Shown in pieces: positions 1-5,191 of a stretch of 5,191 nucleotides of DNA. Made by a program: the position numbers and the translations under genes. Location: positions 1-5,191 of the forward strand of contig DQAM01000254.1 of assembly GCA_003523545.1 (NCBI GenBank), in the 5' to 3' direction. The notes under the pieces were generated by a model. That model ran no database searches. It worked only from the letters and a program-made list of their open reading frames with translations, and had not been told where the DNA came from. Source of the DNA: Dysgonomonas sp. GTDB lineage: Bacteria > Bacteroidota > Bacteroidia > Bacteroidales > Dysgonomonadaceae. The first letter of the stretch is position 1. Each line of letters begins with the position of its first letter.

Positions 1-40
1 TATAAATCGATAAAGAGGTTATATGTCCTGATTTTTCCTT

Positions 41-70
41 TCCGTCGATAGAATAAGCCAATCCGTCGAT
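41..70 (+). promoter_or_regulatory. Tandem 9-bp direct repeat, candidate LytTR response-regulator operator
   Basis: The same nine bases, TCCGTCGAT, occur at 41-49 and 62-70, separated by 12 bp, so the repeat period is 21 bp or two helical turns. LytTR-domain regulators (AgrA/AlgR/LytR family) are known to bind imperfect direct repeats of the form [TA][AC][CA]GTTN[AG][TG] spaced 12-13 bp. Each copy here matches that pattern at eight of nine positions; the sixth base is C instead of T. The downstream copy ends five bases before the candidate -33 element, a normal place for an activator. The operon ends in a LytS-type kinase, the usual partner of LytTR regulators. The repeat and spacing are seen directly; binding by a LytTR protein is inference. 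Confidence 0.6.
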
Positions 71-75
71 TATAC

Positions 76-106
76 TTTTTATAGAGTAACCGAACATCTA
101 CTTTTG
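76..106 (+). promoter_or_regulatory. Candidate Bacteroidetes-type promoter of the efflux operon
   Basis: TACTTTTG at 99-106 is a full match to the TAnnTTTG -7 element used by the primary sigma factor of Bacteroidetes. A TTTT at 76-79 lies 19 bp upstream, where the -33 TTTG is expected, but lacks the G. Transcription would start around 110-114, leaving a leader of roughly 20-25 nt before the ATG at 135. The weak -33 element with direct repeats immediately upstream suggests dependence on an activator. No canonical Shine-Dalgarno sequence precedes the first gene, which is usual for this phylum. Confidence 0.6.
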
Positions 107-134
107 ATGAATAAAGTCAAAAAGTAAATTGAAT

Positions 135-1454
135 ATGAAAGTTTGGTATATAAGGTTATTGATTGGTTTGGTTATCATTACTTCAACATGCAATCTCTCG
201 GCACAACAAAAATGGACGCTGAGAGATTGTATTGATTATGCAAGGCGCGAAAACATTCAGGTAAAGAAAGCCCGAATAACAGCCGAAAGTTCCGGTGTAG
301 ACATAAAACAGGCAGAAGCAGAGCTTTTCCCTTCCTTCAGCGGATCCGTTTCGCAAAGCTATAATCATGCTAAAGATGCAGCAAACGATTATAAGTACAA
401 AGGATTATTCGGCGGTCAATACAGCTTGAATGCCAATTGGACAGTATTTAACGGAAAACAGAATGTAAATAAAGTTAAGCAGGCACAGCTTGAAAAAGAA
501 TCAAAAGATCTTTATGCGCAGGAGCAGCAGAACAGCATAGAGATATATATTACACAAACCTATATGCAGCTATTGTATGCCCGCGAATCGATAAAAAACA
601 ATGAAAATATAGTTGAAACCTCTGCTGCCCAATTGCAGCAGACCAAAGATTTTCTGGATGCCGGCAGCATAACCCTTGCCGAATATGCGCAGGTAGAATC
701 CCAATATAGTTCGGACAAGTATAATCTGGTTCTGGCTCAGAATTCTTATGATAATTACTTACTTCAACTGAAACAATTGCTTGAGCTGGATATTATGGAC
801 GAATTCGAACCCGATTTCCCGAATATCGATGATAATGAAATTGAAACACTTATACCCTCTAAATATGAGGTTTATCATACCGCTTTGCAAATCATGCCCG
901 AAATCAAGAGTAATAAGCTGGGCATAGATATAGCCGAAATTGAAAAATCCACTGCCAAAGGAGGCTATCTCCCGACTATATCGCTGAACGGAAGCCTCGG
1001 GACAAGCAACACATGGAACAGCAGTTATCCTGCTTTATCCACCCAGTTGAACCGGAATTTCAACCAGTATATCGGTGTAACCGTCAGCATACCTATATTT
1101 GATAACCGTAAAAATAAATCGAATGTAGAACGAGCCAACCTGCAGATAAAGACAGCGGAATTGAGCTATACACAGGCACAGAAAGATTTGTTCAGTACTA
1201 TCGAGAATCTTTATCAGGATGCGGTATCAGGACGAAGCAATTATAATGCAGCCAAAGATAAGCTGGCTTCTTCCGAATTAAGTTACAGATTAGTCAGGGA
1301 ACAATATGAACTGGGGATGCGCAACACTGTAGAACTTACAACGGAGCAGAATAATTACGCCAATGCCTTGCAGGAGCTTTTGCAGGCTAAGTATACAGCA
1401 TTGCTCAGCCTGAAATTGCTCAACTTTTATCAGGGACAAGAAATAACATTATAG
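135..1454 (+). CDS. TolC-family outer membrane efflux channel
   Basis: This 439-residue protein is the outer membrane exit duct of the exporter; in the family three copies form a trimeric beta-barrel with a long periplasmic alpha-helical tunnel. Residues 1-23 form a Sec signal peptide (hydrophobic LLIGLVIIT, likely cleavage after LSA before QQKW). The mature protein shows the family's two-fold internal duplication. The first half has W27-TLRDCIDYA, LFPSFSGS at 64-71, a beta-strand pair near 90-110 and helices at 111-218. The second half has YLPTISLNGSLG at 278-289, YIGVTVSIPIFDNR at 312-325 and helices at 328-432. FLDAGSITLAEY (173-184) and YELGMRNTVEL (391-401) are equivalent points in the two repeats. 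I chose ATG 135 over the in-frame TTG at 129 because it adds nothing recognisable and ATG starts the signal peptide. First gene of the operon, 21 nt before the adaptor. Substrate is not predictable from this protein. Confidence 0.93.
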   Translation: MKVWYIRLLIGLVIITSTCNLSAQQKWTLRDCIDYARRENIQVKKARITAESSGVDIKQAEAELFPSFSGSVSQSYNHAKDAANDYKYKGLFGGQYSLNANWTVFNGKQNVNKVKQAQLEKESKDLYAQEQQNSIEIYITQTYMQLLYARESIKNNENIVETSAAQLQQTKDFLDAGSITLAEYAQVESQYSSDKYNLVLAQNSYDNYLLQLKQLLELDIMDEFEPDFPNIDDNEIETLIPSKYEVYHTALQIMPEIKSNKLGIDIAEIEKSTAKGGYLPTISLNGSLGTSNTWNSSYPALSTQLNRNFNQYIGVTVSIPIFDNRKNKSNVERANLQIKTAELSYTQAQKDLFSTIENLYQDAVSGRSNYNAAKDKLASSELSYRLVREQYELGMRNTVELTTEQNNYANALQELLQAKYTALLSLKLLNFYQGQEITL

Positions 1455-1475
1455 AAAAAATAATCAAAAAAGAAT

Positions 1476-2654
1476 ATGAAAAAGAAATATCTGATTATAG
1501 GAGGAGTCCTTGCAGCGGCGATATTAGTGTTCATCTTTTTACCGAAAGGAAACGGTACTAATTACGTGCTCATAACCGAAAAACTAAAAAAAGGAGACCT
1601 TACAACTACCGTAACGGCAACGGGAACCGTAGAACCTATCGTATTGGTGGAAATAGGTACGCAGGTATCCGGCGTAATATCCAAGATATATGTGGATTAT
1701 AATTCGGAAGTAAAAGCGGGGCAGGTAATTGCCGAACTGGACAAACGTATGCTCTCCTCCGAACTCGAAACGGCACAAGCTACCCTTCAATCGAGAAAGG
1801 TGGAACTTCAGCAACAGCAGCGTACTTATAACCGCAATAAGGGCTTATGGGAAAAACAGGCAATAAGCAAAGCTGATTGGGAAGCGGTAGAAACAGAATA
1901 TGAGACAGCAAAACTAGCGGTAACTTCGTCGCAAGCTGCCGTATTCAAAGCACAGACCAATCTCGGATATGCAACTATTTATTCCACCATAGACGGGGTG
2001 GTCGTATCCCGTGCTGTAGAAGAAGGACAGACAGTTGCCGCATCATTCAGCACGCCTACCCTTTTCACGATTGCCAACGACCTCACCAAGATGCGCGTAA
2101 TAGCCAATGTGGATGAAGCAGATATAGGCCAGGTGCAAGAAGGACAAAGGGTGATGTTTACAGTAGACGCTTACCCGAATGACGAGTTTCAGGGAAAAGT
2201 TGTACAGGTAAGACTCGAAGCTGCAACTACATCGAATGTCGTAACTTACGAAGTAGTGATAGATGCACCTAATCCCGACCTGAAACTAAAACCGGGCCTG
2301 ACAGCAAATGTAAATATTTATACGCTCGAAGAAAACGATGTATTGATTATGCCTGCCCGGGCTTTGCGTTTCGTTCCGGATGAAGCAATTACTTCCCAGA
2401 TAGAAAATCTAGTGGTAGAACAATTGACTGAAAAGCCGGGTAAAAATTCGGTATGGGTAAAAACAGGCAATACAGTGAGCCGGCAGAATATCATTATCGG
2501 AACAAGCGACGGAATCAATATTCAGGTTTTGAACGGGCTGGATGAAGGGGCAGAAATAGTTACAGGTGTCTCACAATCTTCAACTGCTGCTACTGCTACT
2601 GAATCTAACGGTGAATCGAGTCCTTTCATGCCTAAACCTCCGGGTAAAAGATAA
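1476..2654 (+). CDS. macA: MacA-type periplasmic adaptor (HlyD/RND membrane fusion family)
   Basis: This 392-residue adaptor bridges the inner membrane permease and the outer membrane channel. It has a single N-terminal membrane anchor (about 5-22) and no lipobox. In order: first half of the lipoyl/barrel-sandwich domain (about 56-90, with IGTQVSGVISKIYV), a coiled-coil hairpin (about 93-160), the second lipoyl half (about 163-200, with IDGVVVSRAVEEGQTV), a beta-barrel (about 205-285) and a membrane-proximal domain (about 286-365). The hairpin tip carries R120, L124 and S131, matching the RxxxLxxxxxxS pattern described for adaptors that dock on TolC. The last 27 residues are a Ser/Thr-rich linker ending in a Pro-rich basic tail (PFMPKPPGKR). 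MacA and related ABC adaptors fit better than AcrA-type RND adaptors because the next genes encode an ABC ATPase and permease. A-rich leader, no clear Shine-Dalgarno. The 112-nt gap after it is unusual for this operon. Confidence 0.92.
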   Translation: MKKKYLIIGGVLAAAILVFIFLPKGNGTNYVLITEKLKKGDLTTTVTATGTVEPIVLVEIGTQVSGVISKIYVDYNSEVKAGQVIAELDKRMLSSELETAQATLQSRKVELQQQQRTYNRNKGLWEKQAISKADWEAVETEYETAKLAVTSSQAAVFKAQTNLGYATIYSTIDGVVVSRAVEEGQTVAASFSTPTLFTIANDLTKMRVIANVDEADIGQVQEGQRVMFTVDAYPNDEFQGKVVQVRLEAATTSNVVTYEVVIDAPNPDLKLKPGLTANVNIYTLEENDVLIMPARALRFVPDEAITSQIENLVVEQLTEKPGKNSVWVKTGNTVSRQNIIIGTSDGINIQVLNGLDEGAEIVTGVSQSSTAATATESNGESSPFMPKPPGKR

Positions 2655-2661
2655 TCCAGAC

Positions 2662-2743
2662 AGCCCCTCATAACCTCCCAACGGGTAGGAACATAACTCC
2701 CCCGTAAGGGATTTGGGGGCCGTCCTCTCTTTTGAAAGGATTG
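2662..2743. repeat. Degenerate triple-hairpin intergenic repeat between adaptor and ATPase genes
   Basis: This non-coding insert has strongly alternating C-rich and G-rich blocks and folds into three consecutive short hairpins. Hairpin one pairs CCTCCC (2674-2679) with GGGTAGG (2683-2689), with one bulged T and an AAC loop. Hairpin two pairs CCCCC (2699-2703) with GGGGG (2715-2719); alternatively CCC (2701-2703) pairs with GGG (2708-2710) around a GTAA loop. Hairpin three pairs TCCTCTC (2723-2729) with GAAAGGA (2734-2740) around TTTT, with one C-A mismatch. Composition differs sharply from the flanking genes. C-rich and G-rich repeats of this look recur between genes in Bacteroidetes, so I read it as a decayed copy of such an element; that identification is from memory of the style, not a search. 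No long U-tract follows any stem, so it is not a convincing intrinsic terminator, but it could affect mRNA stability. Confidence 0.6.
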
Positions 2744-2766
2744 TAAGGCGCTTTAATTTATATCAA

Positions 2767-3519
2767 ATGGAACAAAAAAAAGAAATAATAAAAGTCGAAG
2801 ATATTAAACGGGATTATGTGGTAGGAGAAGAAACCGTACACGCTCTGCGTGGTGTAAGCTTCACTATCTATGAAGGCGAATTTGTGACAATCATGGGTAC
2901 CAGCGGCTCAGGAAAATCTACTCTCCTCAATATGCTGGGCTGTCTGGATACCCCTACTTCCGGAGAATATTACCTCGATGGCATCTCGGTTCGTAAGATG
3001 GGTAAGAACGAAAGAGCTACCCTCCGCAACCGCAAGATCGGGTTTATATTCCAGTCTTACAATCTGCTGGCAAAAACAACTGCTGTAGAAAACGTCGAAC
3101 TGCCTTTAATGTATAACCCGAATGTTTCGGCAAAAGACAGGAACGAAAGAGCTATAAAGGCCCTCACCCAGGTAGGTTTGGGCGACAGGCTCAACCACAA
3201 ATCCAACCAGATGTCGGGCGGGCAGATGCAGCGTGTAGCCATAGCCCGCGCTTTAGTAAACGAGCCGGTGATCATCCTCGCCGACGAAGCAACGGGAAAC
3301 CTCGATACGCGTACTTCTTTCGAGATACTTACGCTGATGCAGAAACTTCATCAGGAAGAACACCGTACTATCATTTTCGTAACGCACAATCCCGAGCTGG
3401 CACACTTCAGCAGCCGTACGATCGTTATACGCGACGGAAGAATTAAATCGGATACGCAAAACAGCGACATAAAATCGGCGCAGGAAGTATTACAAACATT
3501 ACCAAAAGAAGAGGAATAA
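2767..3519 (+). CDS. macB: MacB-type ABC transporter ATP-binding subunit
   Basis: This 250-residue cytoplasmic ATPase powers the exporter and corresponds to the N-terminal half of the fused E. coli MacB. All ABC motifs are intact: Walker A GTSGSGKST (44-52), Q-loop FQSYNL with Q96, signature MSGGQMQR (149-156), Walker B ending LADE with D173 and catalytic E174, D-loop GNLD (177-180) and switch H207. The near-N-terminal VHALRGVSF segment and DEATGNLD are typical of the MacB/LolD/FtsE group. Context, with MacA and a MacB-type permease, favours MacB-like efflux over LolD lipoprotein sorting. I chose ATG 2767 over an in-frame TTG at 2713, because the extra 18 residues would be translated from the hairpin repeat. 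The upstream bases are AT-rich without a Shine-Dalgarno. The stop TAA overlaps the next ATG by one base, implying coupled translation. The acidic Lys/Glu tail ending EEE is unremarkable. Confidence 0.94.
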   Translation: MEQKKEIIKVEDIKRDYVVGEETVHALRGVSFTIYEGEFVTIMGTSGSGKSTLLNMLGCLDTPTSGEYYLDGISVRKMGKNERATLRNRKIGFIFQSYNLLAKTTAVENVELPLMYNPNVSAKDRNERAIKALTQVGLGDRLNHKSNQMSGGQMQRVAIARALVNEPVIILADEATGNLDTRTSFEILTLMQKLHQEEHRTIIFVTHNPELAHFSSRTIVIRDGRIKSDTQNSDIKSAQEVLQTLPKEEE

Positions 3520-3521
3520 TG
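3509..3521 (+). promoter_or_regulatory. Shine-Dalgarno-like site and TAATG coupling junction
   Basis: AAGAGGAA (3509-3516) lies just upstream of the permease ATG, and the ATPase stop and permease start share one base in TAATG (3517-3521). The purine run resembles a Shine-Dalgarno sequence and is the clearest one in this window, where other genes have A-rich leaders. This supports coupled, near-equimolar synthesis of the ATPase and permease. Whether it base-pairs usefully is uncertain, since Bacteroidetes ribosomes rely little on Shine-Dalgarno pairing. Confidence 0.4.
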
Positions 3522-4739
3522 AATATTGTCAATTTATTCAAAATAGCTTTACGGGCCCTCAACGGCAACAAGTTCAGGGGATTCCTTACCATGCTGGGAA
3601 TCATTATCGGTGTAGCAGCCGTTATTGCCATGCTGGCCATCGGGCAAGGCTCTAAGAAAAGCATTCAGGATCAGATATCCACTATGGGTTCTAATATGAT
3701 AAACGTGCGTCCGGGCACAGGTCAGTTCGGCGGGGTGCGCCAAAGCGCAAGCAGTATGCAGACCCTCAAACTGGAAGATTACGAAGCTATTGTTGAACAA
3801 GCAGAGTATATCACAGATGCTACACCTGAGGTATCTTCGTCGGGACAGGTTATTTTCGGTGCGAATAATGCGCCGACAACCGTTTACGGGGTGAATCCTT
3901 CTTATCTGGATATTCGTAAATATACCATCAGCGAAGGTGAAATGTTTAGCGATGAGGATGTAAAAACCTCCGCAAAGATGTGTGTAATAGGACAGACTGT
4001 AGTCGAAAACCTGTTTACAAACGGAGAAGACCCGATAGGCCGGACTATACGTTTCAACAAGATACCGATGAAAATTATCGGTGTTCTGGCTTCGAAAGGA
4101 GATAATACGATGGGAATGGATCAGGACGACCTTATCCTCGCTCCTTACACCACCGTGCAGAAGCGTATACTTGCTATTACATACATACAATCGATAGCAG
4201 TTTCGGCAATAAGTGAAGATGCTACAGAAAGTGCCATCGCAAGCATAGAAGAAATATTACGCCAGCGCCACAAAATCGGCATCGGTGAAGAGGACGATTT
4301 CAATGTCCGTTCACAAAAAGAACTGATTTCGATGATGAGTTCGACGACCGATATGATGACTATCCTTTTGGCATGTATTGCCGGAATATCTTTACTGGTA
4401 GGCGGTATAGGAATTATGAACATCATGTATGTATCGGTAACGGAACGTACCCGCGAAATAGGATTACGCATGTCGATAGGTGCAAAGGGTGTGGATATAC
4501 TGATGCAGTTCCTGATAGAAGCTATCTTGCTGAGTGTGGCAGGAGGAATAATAGGGGTTGTACTAGGAATAGGCAGCGCTTATATTGTAAAAAATATCTT
4601 ACTATGGCCTATCGATATTCAACTTTATACCATACTTTTGTCTTTTGTGGTATGTTCTGCCACAGGAATATTTTTCGGATGGTATCCTGCTAAGAAAGCA
4701 GCCGATCTCGATCCTATAGAAGCTTTACGATATGAATAA
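3519..4739 (+). CDS. macB: MacB/FtsX-family ABC transporter permease
   Basis: This 406-residue inner membrane permease corresponds to the C-terminal half of fused MacB, with the family's four membrane segments. TM1 lies at about 22-43 (MLGIIIGVAAVIAML). A large periplasmic region follows, about 44-278 (MacB periplasmic core domain; landmarks GSNMINVRPG and DPIGRTIRF). TM2 lies at about 279-305, TM3 at about 328-358 and TM4 at about 368-388. The conserved FtsX segment after TM2, VTERTREIGLRMSIGA (307-322), contains the cytoplasmic coupling region that contacts the ATPase. The C-terminus YPAKKAADLDPIEALRYE is a family hallmark. Known family members work by mechanotransmission, pumping periplasmic substrates (macrolides, peptides, toxins, siderophores) out through MacA and TolC rather than carrying them across the inner membrane. 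Start is fixed by the 1-nt overlap with the ATPase gene; the end overlaps the kinase gene by 8 nt. Length is normal and no key segment is missing. Substrate is unknown. Confidence 0.94.
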   Translation: MNIVNLFKIALRALNGNKFRGFLTMLGIIIGVAAVIAMLAIGQGSKKSIQDQISTMGSNMINVRPGTGQFGGVRQSASSMQTLKLEDYEAIVEQAEYITDATPEVSSSGQVIFGANNAPTTVYGVNPSYLDIRKYTISEGEMFSDEDVKTSAKMCVIGQTVVENLFTNGEDPIGRTIRFNKIPMKIIGVLASKGDNTMGMDQDDLILAPYTTVQKRILAITYIQSIAVSAISEDATESAIASIEEILRQRHKIGIGEEDDFNVRSQKELISMMSSTTDMMTILLACIAGISLLVGGIGIMNIMYVSVTERTREIGLRMSIGAKGVDILMQFLIEAILLSVAGGIIGVVLGIGSAYIVKNILLWPIDIQLYTILLSFVVCSATGIFFGWYPAKKAADLDPIEALRYE

Positions 4740-5191
4740 GATAGATATAAAAAAAACAATACCGCCAGTAATACATATTGTATTTTGCGCAGCTATATTT
4801 ATTTTCCCTTTGCTGGTTATGTCGAGATACGGAATAGCAGATTCTAAGTATTATACCGGATACTTAATCAGGACAGGTATATTAATAGTATTATTCTATA
4901 TCAATTACCTGTTTCTGATTGATAAGCTGCTTTTCAAAAAACAGTTTGTTCCCTATATAATTATAAATGTGGTGATAATAGGAGGAATTATCCTCTTACA
5001 GAATTTTATATTCGAATTGTTGATAGGCCCGCCTCCAACGTCCGAAATTAGAAAACAGGAAGGTACGCCCCGCCCTCCCTACGAGTTACGGATATTGGGA
5101 GACTATATCCTGATCATATTTGTGATAGGAATGAGTGTCGCCCTCAAAGCTACCAAAAGGTGGTACAAAGATTCTATCAATCTGGAAGCAG
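4732..5191 (+). CDS. LytS/YehU-type sensor histidine kinase, N-terminal membrane part (truncated by window end)
   Basis: The reading frame opens at ATG 4732, overlapping the permease stop by eight bases (ATGAATAA), and stays open for 153 residues to the window edge. It has four probable membrane segments: about 12-30, 44-65, 72-99 and 119-140. The segment FYINYLFLIDKLLFKKQFVPY (55-75) is typical of Bacteroidetes kinases with the His_kinase (PF06580) domain. The window ends in RWYKDSINLEA, where such proteins enter a coiled-coil linker; the phospho-acceptor region, usually containing NPHFLFN, should follow directly but is not visible. With an even number of helices and a cytoplasmic kinase, the N-terminus should be cytoplasmic and the Pro/Arg-rich loop at about 100-118 periplasmic. 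There is no extracytoplasmic ligand-binding domain. The partner is probably a LytTR response regulator encoded just downstream. The kinase identity rests on the membrane region and context. Confidence 0.8.
   Translation, partial: MNKIDIKKTIPPVIHIVFCAAIFIFPLLVMSRYGIADSKYYTGYLIRTGILIVLFYINYLFLIDKLLFKKQFVPYIIINVVIIGGIILLQNFIFELLIGPPPTSEIRKQEGTPRPPYELRILGDYILIIFVIGMSVALKATKRWYKDSINLEA

Noticed and set aside
1..51. Tail of an upstream gene (frame open from base 1 to a TAG at 49-51)
   Set aside because: Sixteen codons are too few to support coding, and the first operator repeat overlaps its end; nothing recognisable is encoded.
73..80. TACTTTTT as an alternative -7 box
   Set aside because: It lacks the final G, has no TTTG-like element 19-21 bp upstream, and the better box lies at 99-106.
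129..137. TTG at 129 as start of the channel gene
   Set aside because: ATG at 135 is in the same frame, only two codons later, and directly begins a good signal peptide.
180..200. Lipoprotein signal on the outer membrane channel because of Cys19
   Set aside because: The residues before the cysteine are T-S-T, which do not fit a lipobox; an ordinary signal peptidase site (LSA, then QQ) follows.
2699..2719. Intrinsic terminator after the adaptor gene
   Set aside because: The CCCCC/GGGGG stem is short with a long loop and no U-tract follows; the downstream genes belong to the same exporter and need read-through or a separate promoter, which is not seen.
2731..2761. Internal promoter before the ATPase: TTTG at 2731 with TAATTTAT 19 bp downstream
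   Set aside because: The -7 box has two mismatches, and transcription would start at or inside the ATG at 2767, leaving no leader; the TTTG is also part of the third hairpin.
2713..2769. TTG at 2713 as start of the ATPase, adding 18 residues
   Set aside because: The extra residues come from the hairpin repeat and match nothing in ABC ATPases; ATG 2767 gives the normal family N-terminus.
3549..4190. A 213-residue open frame on the minus strand inside the permease gene
   Set aside because: It is antisense to a fully conserved permease, shows no recognisable domain, and its composition is what codon bias on the plus strand would produce.
4373..4693. A 106-residue plus-strand open frame inside the permease 3' end
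   Set aside because: It overlaps conserved FtsX membrane segments in another frame and is Cys/Arg/Tyr-rich without domain signs: a shadow frame.

Overview
The window looks like part of a Bacteroidota (probably Bacteroidales) chromosome. It has moderate to low GC, A-rich leaders mostly without a Shine-Dalgarno sequence, and a promoter box matching the Bacteroidetes TAnnTTTG type. The ATPase and permease halves of MacB are separate genes, and a LytS-type kinase sits in the operon; both are common in this phylum. I cannot name the genus; Dysgonomonas or Parabacteroides relatives are only a guess.

Layout: bases 1-134 are a non-coding leader. It holds a 9-bp direct repeat with a 21-bp period (41-49 and 62-70) and a candidate promoter (76-106). 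Five same-strand genes follow: a TolC-family outer membrane channel (135-1454), a MacA-type periplasmic adaptor (1476-2654), a MacB-type ATPase (2767-3519), a MacB/FtsX-type permease (3519-4739), and the N-terminal membrane part of a LytS/YehU-type sensor histidine kinase (4732 to beyond the window end). Gaps are 21 nt, 112 nt, a 1-nt overlap and an 8-nt overlap. The only large gap, between adaptor and ATPase, is filled by a degenerate GC-rich array of three hairpins resembling a dispersed intergenic repeat.

Together the first four genes encode a complete MacAB-TolC-like tripartite ABC exporter. ATP hydrolysis by the ATPase on the permease would drive conformational changes that move a periplasmic substrate through the adaptor into the outer membrane channel. 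The kinase is translationally linked to the permease and presumably regulates the exporter with a LytTR response regulator encoded just past the window. The leader repeats fit the published LytTR binding pattern in sequence (8 of 9 positions), spacing (12 bp) and position (just upstream of the -33 region). The most interesting reading of the window is therefore a self-contained circuit: exporter, sensor and probable operator. The gene families themselves are well known; I see no wholly new system.
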